The position numbers and the translations under genes were made by a program. A stretch of 64,000 bases of DNA from Stomoxys calcitrans (Eukaryota; Arthropoda; Insecta; Diptera; Muscidae), in NCBI RefSeq assembly GCF_963082655.1, contig NC_081555.1, forward strand, positions 93,264,914-93,328,913, written 5' to 3'. This document shows positions 56,101-64,000 of this stretch, piece after piece. Below the pieces are notes generated by a model. That model ran no database searches and was not told where the DNA came from. It saw only the letters and a program-made list of their open reading frames with translations. Numbering within the stretch: the stretch's first letter is position 1; every line of letters starts with the position of its first letter.

Positions 56101-58744
56101 TCAGCAATTTCGCATTCTTCACTGGAATTCAAATGGAATTTCGAACTATTCTACTCTAAAGCAATTTGAAGTGTTACTTGAAAAGCACAGTATTCATGTA
56201 GCGTCACTTAATGAAACTTTTTTCACTTCGGACCACAGGCCATACTTCTGCAATTATCTGTTATACAGAAACGATAGAACTGATACAAGAGGAGGAGGTG
56301 TGGCTCTCTTGGTTCATAGGTCTATTGAACACAGACTTTTACCATTAACGCGTACCACAAATATTGAGAACTTATCAATAGAAGTTACAATAAATCAGAG
56401 ACGTATAGTTTTATGCACCGCTTACTGCCCCAGGTATACGGCCAACTTTAAGAACGACGTGATAGCTTTAACTCAATGCAGTAGAGAATTTATTCTACTT
56501 GGCGATTTAAATTCGAAACACACTTCATGGAGGTGTGAATCAAATAATCGCGCAGGCACCGTTCTAAATTCTTTACAACACCAGTGCAACTTCTTCGTTT
56601 TTCATTCTGACAGCCCCACTCTCTATCCACACCAAAACAATAGAACCCCTTCTACTGTAGACTTAGTTTTGAGTAACACCTCTCTCTCGATGCATCTCAA
56701 AACCCTTGGATATGAGATTCCATCAGATCACCGCCCAGTCATGTGTACTATAAGATGTTCAGCCTTCAATTCTGTTGAAACTAGTGGTTATGACTACGCG
56801 CAATGCAATTGGAGATTATTTAAGCGGGAAGTCCGTAGTCATATTAGATTTTCGACCAATTCTTACCACACGACATGTGCCATTAATAGAGAATTAGAAG
56901 CATTTAAGCATTTGATTCTAAGAGCAAGAGATGGAGCAGTTCCTCGAAAATTTCATTCCAAAGTAGCTTCCCTTCCAGCTTGTACAATGAGGAATATACG
57001 TGAAAGGAATAAATTCAAGAGAAAGGCAAATCGCTCCTCTGATGATCGAGCCACGTTAGTATACAATCAATGCATCAGGTTCTTAACTAAGACGATAAAC
57101 AGGCAAATAAATAAAGAGCGAAACCGACAATGGTCATATTTACTGGAGAACATGACCCCAGGAGACAAAAAATTTTGGAAAGTAAGTAGAAGTCTGAGAG
57201 GAAAACAAAAAATGCAATTACCACCCCTTGAAGTTGGTAATGATAAATTGGTGTCAGATGAAGAAAAGGCTGAAATTCTTGCTAACACATTTTTAAACAG
57301 TCATATACTTACTCAAAATTACAAACATCCCTCAGAACATAATATCTTGAGAACTGTGGAAAATTTCAATTCAAACCCGCCTGATGGGAGTAATGTGGTG
57401 CTTATTACCGAAAGCGAATTAACATCTATTCTGCTCCAAATTAAAGCCACGAAAGCTCCAGGACTGGACAACATTCCCAATATTTTGCTAAAAAATTTGC
57501 CTGAAGAAGCAGTCAAACTTCTAGTACGAATATTTAATAGTTGTATGAAGCTAAATTATTTTCCGTCGGAATTCAAAAAAGCTAAAGTTGTGGCTGTACA
57601 TAAAGCTTCCAAGCCCAGGAACAATCCCAGCAGCTACAGACCTATAAGTCTATTAAGTAATCTAGGCAAAATTTATGAAAAATGTATTCTCTACAGAATG
57701 AACGAATTTGCTGTAGCAAATAATCTTATAATTAAAGAACAATTTGGATTCAAAAGAGACCATAGCACAGTCCACCAAACGAAACGGATCTGCAATAAAA
57801 TTCTATTAAACAAATCATGCAAAAAGTCCACAGGTATGGTTTTGTTAGACATCGAGAAAGCATTCGACACTGTGTGGCACAATGGGCTAATCTATAAATT
57901 AATTTCCATGAATTTTCCGGAATACTTGTGCAAAATTATTGCCGATTATTTAAAAAATCGTAGCTTCTGTGTATCCGTCAACAACAGATCTTCATCGTTC
58001 AAAAGTATCCCTGCAGGTCTACCGCAAGGCTCAATATTATCGCCAATATTATACTCTCTGTACACATCTGACTTCAAACACACTAGATCATTCAACGTTG
58101 CCTACTACGCTGACGACACGGCACTAATCTCGAGCAGCAAACTTACCAGTGCACTACTCAAAAAGATGGAGAAAAGTTTAGAAAGCTGCAACAAATATTT
58201 CACGAAGTGGAAAATTAAAATCAATCATGCGAAGACACAAGCTATAATATTTCCCTATAATAAATCCCCAAAAAGGAATCCAGCCCGTCCAATTATTTTT
58301 AATGGAAACAATATAGAGATACAAAAGATTGTTAAATATCTTGGTGTTACTTTTGACCATAAACTTCTGTTTAGCAAACATATAAATAGCGCCTGCGAAA
58401 AAGCGGTTAAGTCATTGCGAGCACTGTGGCCCATATTAAATCGTCGCTCACCACTTAATCTGAAAAACAAAAATCTTATTTATAAATGCGTCATTAGACC
58501 TATTTTATCATATGCATCACCCGTTTGGTATAAGGCTGCTAGATGCCACATCAAAAAAATGCAAATCATTCAGAACAAATGTTTGAAAATGATACACAAT
58601 AAACACTGGAGATTCCCAACACAATCTCTACATGATGAAACTGGCTATGAAAAATATCGCGATTTCATAGAAAGACAAAATTTAAATTTTTTTACAAAAG
58701 TAAGAAACTCTTTTTATGAAATAATTAGAGAATGCATAGAATAA
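56087..58744 (+). CDS. Jockey-clade ORF2, endonuclease-reverse transcriptase
   Basis: This 885-aa enzyme nicks target DNA and copies the element's RNA from the nick. The APE endonuclease at about 8-225 has HWNSN (12-16), E43 in LNETF, LGDLN (138-142) and SDH (213-215). The RT at about 440-760 has KAPGLDNIP, RPISLL (518-523), LLDIEKAFD (D588), GLPQGSILSP (644-653) and YYADD (D676, D677). A C-terminal region holds YLGVTFDHKL and RPILSYASPVWY. There is no RNase H domain, as in Jockey-clade enzymes. The start ATG lies inside ORF1 in another frame (14-nt overlap), so translation probably depends on re-initiation. No stops, frameshifts or lost catalytic residues were seen. Confidence 0.95.
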   Translation: MTLNNQQFRILHWNSNGISNYSTLKQFEVLLEKHSIHVASLNETFFTSDHRPYFCNYLLYRNDRTDTRGGGVALLVHRSIEHRLLPLTRTTNIENLSIEVTINQRRIVLCTAYCPRYTANFKNDVIALTQCSREFILLGDLNSKHTSWRCESNNRAGTVLNSLQHQCNFFVFHSDSPTLYPHQNNRTPSTVDLVLSNTSLSMHLKTLGYEIPSDHRPVMCTIRCSAFNSVETSGYDYAQCNWRLFKREVRSHIRFSTNSYHTTCAINRELEAFKHLILRARDGAVPRKFHSKVASLPACTMRNIRERNKFKRKANRSSDDRATLVYNQCIRFLTKTINRQINKERNRQWSYLLENMTPGDKKFWKVSRSLRGKQKMQLPPLEVGNDKLVSDEEKAEILANTFLNSHILTQNYKHPSEHNILRTVENFNSNPPDGSNVVLITESELTSILLQIKATKAPGLDNIPNILLKNLPEEAVKLLVRIFNSCMKLNYFPSEFKKAKVVAVHKASKPRNNPSSYRPISLLSNLGKIYEKCILYRMNEFAVANNLIIKEQFGFKRDHSTVHQTKRICNKILLNKSCKKSTGMVLLDIEKAFDTVWHNGLIYKLISMNFPEYLCKIIADYLKNRSFCVSVNNRSSSFKSIPAGLPQGSILSPILYSLYTSDFKHTRSFNVAYYADDTALISSSKLTSALLKKMEKSLESCNKYFTKWKIKINHAKTQAIIFPYNKSPKRNPARPIIFNGNNIEIQKIVKYLGVTFDHKLLFSKHINSACEKAVKSLRALWPILNRRSPLNLKNKNLIYKCVIRPILSYASPVWYKAARCHIKKMQIIQNKCLKMIHNKHWRFPTQSLHDETGYEKYRDFIERQNLNFFTKVRNSFYEIIRECIE

Positions 58745-59059
58745 TTATGTATAACTATTTCATCAACAAACTGGAAAATTTTGTTTATAGTAGATTATTG
58801 TATATAAATAACCTAGTTATAAGCATTAAATTTCCAAATTATGTTTGAAAATCCCTTTATTTTTGTTAAATAAGGTTTTTCTATCCCAATTTTTACCTTA
58901 ACATGTCTTTCATTGTCTAAAATCACAAGTACCTGAAACAAACGCACAAGAATTATATGCTGTAATATCTAAATTAAGATAGATCTCATAAACTATTGTA
59001 ATTAAATTTGTAAATAGTACCTTAATGATTGGATGAATAAATGAATTGAATTGAATTGA
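58745..59059 (+). other. 3' UTR of the retrotransposon
   Basis: This is AT-rich with no ORF. AATAAA is at 59036-59041, 18 bases before the end. The element closes with about three ATTGA/TTGAA pentamers rather than a poly(A) tail. Confidence 0.8.
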
Positions 59060-59073
59060 ATGTGTGTATATGA
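59060..59073. repeat. Target-site duplication, right copy
   Basis: ATGTGTGTATATGA is identical to 54718-54731. The next bases are ATTTTG then GTAAGT, which resembles a 5' splice site. Confidence 0.95.
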
Positions 59074-59506
59074 ATTTTGGTAAGTTTGCATAGTTCATAT
59101 ATACATGCATTCCCCGAAAATATTACACACAAAGTCTCGTATATCAATATTTGAGTATCAAATAGTGCCTGAAAAATATTAAAATTGCTTTTATGTTTGT
59201 ATTTTTTTCCATTTGATACTTCTGTTTGTCCATATTAGAGCCACACATGTTTGTGTGTGCTTGTTCATAGGTATGATAGATTGAATTCAGTTTATAGAGA
59301 AGTGCAGTTATGGCGCCAGGCGGCAATTCTTTGATTTTCCATGATTTTTTTATTGTTTTAATTTCAAACATTTTTGAGAGCGGAAAGTTTGGAAGTGGAG
59401 TTTGAACATTTCTATTAGACAAATGATGTGGTAAACAAGGCCGCCTCGCACAAATAGCGCTTCCTTTCATATTCCAACGGCACACAGTAGCACAGCAGTA
59501 GGAAAC
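59074..59506. other. Unique flank of the retrotransposon
   Basis: This is AT-rich flanking DNA. It starts with a GTAAGT donor-like site at 59080-59085. No other gene signal was seen. Confidence 0.5.
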
Positions 59507-61042
59507 AAGTAAAAGCGTGCTAAGTTCGGCCGGGCCGAATCTTATATACCCTCCACCATGGATCGCGTTTGTCGAGTTCTTTTCCCGGCATCTCTTCTTA
59601 GGCAAAACAGGATATAAGAAAAGATTTACTCTGCTATTAGAGCGATATCAAGATATGGTCCGGCTTGGACCACAATTAAATTATATGTTGGAGACCTGTG
59701 TAAAATGTCAACCAATTCGAATAAGAATTGCGTCCTTTGGGGGCTCAAGAAGTAAAATAGAGAGATCGATTTATATAGGAGCTGTATCGGGCTATAGACC
59801 GATTCAGACCATAATAAACACGTATATTCATGGTCATGAGAGAATCCGTCGTACAAAATTTCAGGCAAATCGGATAATAATAGCGACCTCTAGAGGCTCA
59901 AGAAGTCAAGATCCCAGGTCGGTTTATATCGCAGCTATATCTGGTTATGAACTGATTTGAACCTTATTTGACACAGTTGTTGGAAGTAAGAATAAAATAC
60001 GTCATGCAAAATTTCAGCCAAATCGGATAGCATTTGCGCCCTCTAGAAGCTCAAGAAGTCAAGTCCCCCGATCTGTTTATATGATTTAAACCATACTTGG
60101 CACAGTTGTTGGATATCATAACAAAATACGTCGTGCAAAATTTCATCCCAATCGGATAAGAATTGCGTACTCTAGAGGCTCAAGAAATCAAGGTCCAAGA
60201 AGTCAAGACCCAAGATCGGTTTATAATGCAGCTATATCAGGTTATGAACCGATTTGAACCACACTTGACGCAGTTATTGGATATCATATCAAAACACGTC
60301 GTGCAAAATTGCATTCCAATCGTATAAGAATGACGCACTATAGAGGCTCAAGAAGTCAAGACCGAAGATCGGTTTATATGGCAGCTATATCAGGTTATGT
60401 ACCGATTTGAACCATACTTGGCACAGTTGTTGGATAGCATAGCAAAATACGTCGTGCAAAATTTTATCCCATTCGGATAAGAATTGCGCACTCTAGAGGC
60501 TCAAGAAATCAAGACCCAAGATCGGTTTATATGGCAGCTATATCAGGTTATGGACCGATTTGAAGCATACTTGGCACAATTGTTGGATATCATAACAAAA
60601 CACGATAAGAATTGCGCACTCTAGAGGCTTAAGAAGTCAAGACCCAAGATCGGTTTATATGGCAGCTATATCAGGTTATGGACCAATTTGAACCACACTT
60701 GGCATAGTTATTGGATATCGCAAAAAAACACGTCGTGCCAAATTTCATTCCAATCGGATAGGAATTGCGCCTTCTAGAGGCTCAAGAAGTCAAAACCCAA
60801 GATCGGTTTATATGGCAGCTATATCAAAACATGGACCGATATGACCCATTTACAATACCAACCGACCTACACTAATAAGAAGTATTTGTGCAAAATTTCA
60901 TTGCGGCTAGCTTTACTCCTTCGGAAGTTAGCGTGCTTTCGACAGACAGACGGACGGACAGACGGACAGACGGACGGACAGACGGACGGACAGACGGACG
61001 GACGGACAGACGGACCCCATCCTATGGTGGAGGGTATAAAAA
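59507..61042 (+). mobile_element. Family A1 element, full length, core-deleted tail
   Basis: The head palindrome TTCGGCC-G-GGCCGAA at 59525-59539 is perfect. The inverted repeat TATACCCTCCACCAT (59545-59559) is exactly complementary to ATGGTGGAGGGTATA at 61024-61038. Between them lie about eight units and a GACAGACGG tract (60948-61015). The tail core (CATGGCTAGATCG to ATGACGAAATTAG in other copies) is deleted: the microsatellite runs straight into CCCCATCCTATGG. Confidence 0.88.
60948..61015. repeat. (ACAGACGG)n microsatellite
   Basis: This is a tail tract of mixed ACAG and ACGG units. It abuts the closing inverted repeat directly because the usual tail core is missing. Confidence 0.9.
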
Positions 61043-61103
61043 GGAAATAAGTCTATCAATAGAAATATCAAGAATCTATAGAAATTCTTTGCCAATGGAA
61101 AAT

Positions 61104-61380
61104 TGCCCATAAACATTCCATTAAGAAACTGGCGCGAACTTCTCACAAATCAATGAGTGCTGTCCGATTCAATTTTTGGCTCAATGATAAGAGACCTCTT
61201 TTTTATAGGCGAGTCCGAAAGGCGTGCCGCAGAGCGATACCTCTTTGGGGAGAAGTTTTTACATGGCAAAGTACCTCACAAATATCACCAGCATTAGGAG
61301 GGGATAACCACCGCTGAAACATTTTCTAGGATTCGAACCCAGGCGTTCAGCATCATAGGAGCGCTACGGCGTTAGAAATA
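61104..61380 (-). mobile_element. tRNA-derived SINE, damaged head
   Basis: This is a minus-strand SINE with CCCATAAACATTCCATTAAG, AATGAGTGCTGTCCGATTC, AGGAGGGGATAACCACCGC and the reverse B box GGATTCGAACCC. The reverse A box is shortened (GGAGCGCTACGGCG), with a deletion of about 15 bp. Confidence 0.7.
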
Positions 61381-61419
61381 CTTTATAGAGTGTAAACGGC
61401 CGAGGTGGCTTACAGTAAC

Positions 61420-61920
61420 TATGATGTTGACCAAAACTTTACATTTTCGCGTCGACCAATGTTCAGAATAGACCAATAGAACTGCAGCCCATCCAAGCCC
61501 CTTTTGTACATCGTATGGCTATCACACCAGCGTCCACAATTCGTATACAAAAATTTACCACTTCGGGGCTGGGAAAGAGACGGCTCGAAGAGCAGAATAC
61601 GAAAACGACGCTGAAATGGAGCAGTGATCGGAATTACAAAGAGGCCCAAGGACAACTTCATACTTCTCAGTGTACGAAGTTAAAAATAGGTCAAGAGTGT
61701 TATGTTGGTGTCCTTCGACACATGAAATGTGTGTCGGTTCATTCACTAGTTGCATCAGACCATTCAGCACGGCGAATAGCTCGGCGTATTGACCCTCCGG
61801 AGTCGTATGTCCCGAATGGGAAACCCAAGAGGAGTTATGGACACTGAAATCGCCAGCAACAACGATTTTACTGTCTGGAAAAGTCTAAGATTGTACTAAT
61901 TGAGTCAGGAAGTGAGTCAA
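61420..61920 (-). pseudogene. LINE endonuclease fragment
   Basis: On the minus strand this encodes KIVVAGDFSVHNSSWVSHSG (near 61880-61830), then LNGLMQLVNEPTHISCVEGH, NTLDLFLTSYTEKY and NSDHCSISASFSYSALR. These are GDF, LDLFLT and SDH motifs of an APE-type LINE endonuclease. The frame ends at a stop after FPAPKW; the rest is decayed. It may belong to the same LINE family as 13255, but they do not overlap in sequence. Confidence 0.7.
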
Positions 61921-62789
61921 AGCCGCTTAAGGAAACCTCCCTTTCCGAGTTTGGACTTCTATTTCATATTTCAGTGATTCGTATACGTTGACTATAATTA
62001 AATTACTAAAACTACTTTCACAGTGTATATTTCATGTCCTAACCTTGTTTACTGTAATTCTCTTTGCTTCTCTTATTAAGAATTTCAACGTAGATATTTA
62101 AAACTTCAATAAGATTTCTCAAAGAGATATGCACAATTTGAGTAATGGACAAACGTACCAATTTGCATTTCTATGAAGCCCCATTTCATCTGATTTCCTA
62201 AGGAGCTTATTGCGCTTATTGCCAAATTTCTTTGCAACTACGATGTAACAAATTGGAATTCTTTTGAATAAATGCAACAATCTCTCTTCGATGCATATAT
62301 TTCTGTATGCAATGAATGAGCAAAGCAGAAATCAGTCGTCGTAGTAGTGAATGCAAACAGACAACGATTTCAACGGCGATATTTTCATGGAAAAAATTTC
62401 AAGCTGCAAATCTTAAGTCAGAGAATACTGTCACATATTGTCAATGCTTTTATGTTAATAAGAAATGCATACAAATTTAATTCACTTATTTAATTTACTT
62501 TTTAATCCTAATTGCATTACCATGTCAACTATCAGCGCTAGATCACAGCGGGGATTGATGAAATAGGGAAGCAGATACGTAGGCTTTACAGTAAGATACT
62601 TCAACTAAAACACTTCAAAGTGAACCAAATGATTGTGTAGTGTGGTCGATATTCGTAACATTCGATATTTTCGATATTTCTAATAAAACATATCGGTAGT
62701 ATCGATTATATCCTATCACCAATATTTAAAGCGAAAATGAGTAGTATAGCTCAGGATATCGGTTTATATAGAAGCAATATCAATGCATG
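61921..62789. other. Unique AT-rich stretch
   Basis: No gene was recognised. The 62640-62730 part has clustered TATCGAT/ATATCG words (CGATATTTTCGATATTTC). No repeat elsewhere in the window matches. Confidence 0.45.
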
Positions 62790-62903
62790 GACCGAATAGG
62801 TTAGGTTGAGTCGAAAAGAGAATGCGGATATTAATCCGCCCCATGCCACTATGGACATAGACCTAAGTCAGTAATCGGCTTGTTGTGCGCTCTAAAAACT
62901 AAC
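62790..62903 (-). mobile_element. I/R1-like LINE 3' end, minus
   Basis: Reversed, this matches 11565-11655: GAGCGCACAACAAGCCGATT, GGCATGGGGCGGATT, then CTCAACCTAACC. It is a heavily 5'-truncated copy of the LINE family at 9697. Confidence 0.75.
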
Positions 62904-64000
62904 TTGTAAAGAGGCGTTAAGTTCGGCCAGGCCGAACTTTGAATATTCACCACCTCGGGTATATATGTAAACCACCTTTCATCAAAATCCAGTGAAAATT
63001 GCATACCTTATGTCCCATAGCAGTTATATCGAAATATAATCCGATTTGGACCAAATACTAATAAGTACAAGTCATTGCTCAACTGTGTATTACGAAATAT
63101 TGGTCTTTTTAGTACCTATATCTAAAAATAAACCGATCTGAACCATATACAACATGGAAGTCAAAAAGCCTAACATAAGTCAATGTGTCAAATTTCAGTT
63201 TCAGGATTATAAATGCGCCTTTTTTGTGGCCAATACTTTAAATTGAGATATCGGTCTATATGGCAGCTATATGCAAATTTGAACCGATCTAGACCTAATT
63301 GCAGAAGTATGTGGAGTGGCTTAACTTAACTCTCTATCCTAAGTTTCGGCAACATCGGACAATGAATGCGCCTTTTTTGGGCCCAAAACATTAAATCGAG
63401 AGATCGGTCTATATGGCAGCTATATCCAAATCTGAACCGATCTGAGTGAAATTAAAGAAGCATGTCGAAGGGCCCACCACAACTCACTGGCCAAATTGCG
63501 GAGACATCGGACAATAAATGCGATTTTTGTGGCCCCAAAACCTAAATCCTAGCGATCGGTCTATATGGCAGCTATATCCAAATCTGAACCGATCCGTGCC
63601 ATAGTGCAGAAGTATGTCAAGGGGCTTAACTTAACTCACTTTCCCAAATTTCGGCGACATTGGACAATAAATGCGGCTTTTATGGGACCAAAACCTTAAA
63701 TCAAGGGATCGGTCTATATGGTAGCTATATCCAAATCTGATCCCATCTGTGCCATAATGCAGAAGTATGTCAAGGGGCTTAACTTAACTCACTTTCCCAA
63801 ATTTCGGCGACATTGGACAATAAATGCGCCTGTTATGGGCCCAAAAACTTAAATCGAGGGATCGGTCTATATGGCAGCTGTATCCAAATCTGATTCGATC
63901 AAGGCCAAATTGAAGAAAGATGTCGAAAGGCCTAAGACAACCCACTGTCTCAAATTTCAGCAAAATCGGAAAATAAATGTGGTTTTTATGGGCCTAAGAA
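62904..64000 (+). mobile_element. Family A2 element, runs off right edge
   Basis: The head has ACTTGTAAAGAGGCGTTAAG, palindrome TTCGGCCAGGCCGAA (perfect 7-bp stem) and an inverted repeat diverged to ATTCACCACCTCGGGTATA. About six units follow with ATCGGTCTATATGGCAGCTA and AATCTGAACCGATC. The array continues past the window. Confidence 0.8.

Larger units (their letters stand above)
54732..59059 (+). mobile_element. Full-length Jockey-clade non-LTR retrotransposon
   Basis: This is a complete 4.33-kb element bounded by a perfect 14-bp target-site duplication. The order is a 5' UTR of 181 bp with an internal promoter, ORF1 (395 aa), ORF2 (885 aa, overlapping ORF1 by 14 nt), a 3' UTR of about 315 bp, AATAAA at 59036-59041 and a short ATTGA-type tail. 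The clade call rests on the ORF1 PRE_C2HC-like region with zinc knuckles, on ORF2 with APE endonuclease plus RT, and on the absence of RNase H. All frames are open and key residues intact, unlike every other element in the window. Confidence 0.93.

Noticed and set aside
62640..62730. Cluster of TATCGAT-like words as a possible regulatory site
   Set aside because: It could be a DRE/BEAF-like cluster, but the words are irregular and there is no neighbouring gene to regulate. Not enough for a claim.

Overview
The window looks like repeat-dense, intergenic or intronic DNA from a dipteran, most likely a calyptrate (muscid-type) fly. The basis is the AT-rich composition, Helentron/mini-me-type repeats with GTCY microsatellites, tRNA-derived SINEs, Jockey- and I/R1-type LINEs, a mariner fragment and a mariner-type MITE. 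Species is not determinable here. I see no convincing host protein-coding gene and no tRNA, rRNA or CRISPR locus. Most open frames are pieces of transposable elements or artefacts of microsatellites and tandem arrays.

Two repeat families dominate. Family A is a Helentron/DINE/mini-me-like element. Its head has a GC-rich palindrome and an inverted repeat (TATACCCTCCACCAT). Its body is a tandem array with an unusually strict 153-bp period. Its tail holds a (GTCY)n/(ACAGACGG)n microsatellite, a conserved core and the matching inverted repeat. Subtypes A1, A2 and A3 lie at 2.3-3.4, 4.7-6.5, 12.7-13.3, 19.7-21.3, 24.6-29.4, 30.6-35.5, 39.3-40.1, 46.0-47.7, 53.4-54.6, 59.5-61.0 and 62.9-64 kb. Family B is a Helitron-like element with a GTTT-rich head, arrays of about 115-131 bp carrying G-tract/C-tract inverted repeats, and a GC-rich 3' end finishing in CTAGT. 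It lies at 7.6-9.7, 15.2-18.9, 21.3-22.6, 23.2-24.6, 37.3-39.3 and 47.7-48.8 kb.

The one clearly intact coding unit is a full-length Jockey-clade non-LTR retrotransposon at 54732-59059. It has two open ORFs (zinc-knuckle ORF1; endonuclease plus reverse transcriptase ORF2), a perfect 14-bp target-site duplication, an internal initiator plus downstream promoter element, and a polyadenylation signal. It may be young and possibly active. It sits between a strong 3' splice-site-like sequence and a GTAAGT donor, so it may have split a small host exon.

Other LINEs are decayed: I/R1-like copies with RNase H (3.9-4.6, 9.7-11.7, 45.7-46.0, 49.2-49.6 kb and others), two RTE-like copies with a craniofacial-development-2-type endonuclease (41.9-44.0, 50.4-53.3 kb), and a LINE split by a MITE (13.3-14.4 kb). 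Nested insertions with recognisable duplications give a relative chronology. Stretches of apparently unique AT-rich DNA separate the clusters.
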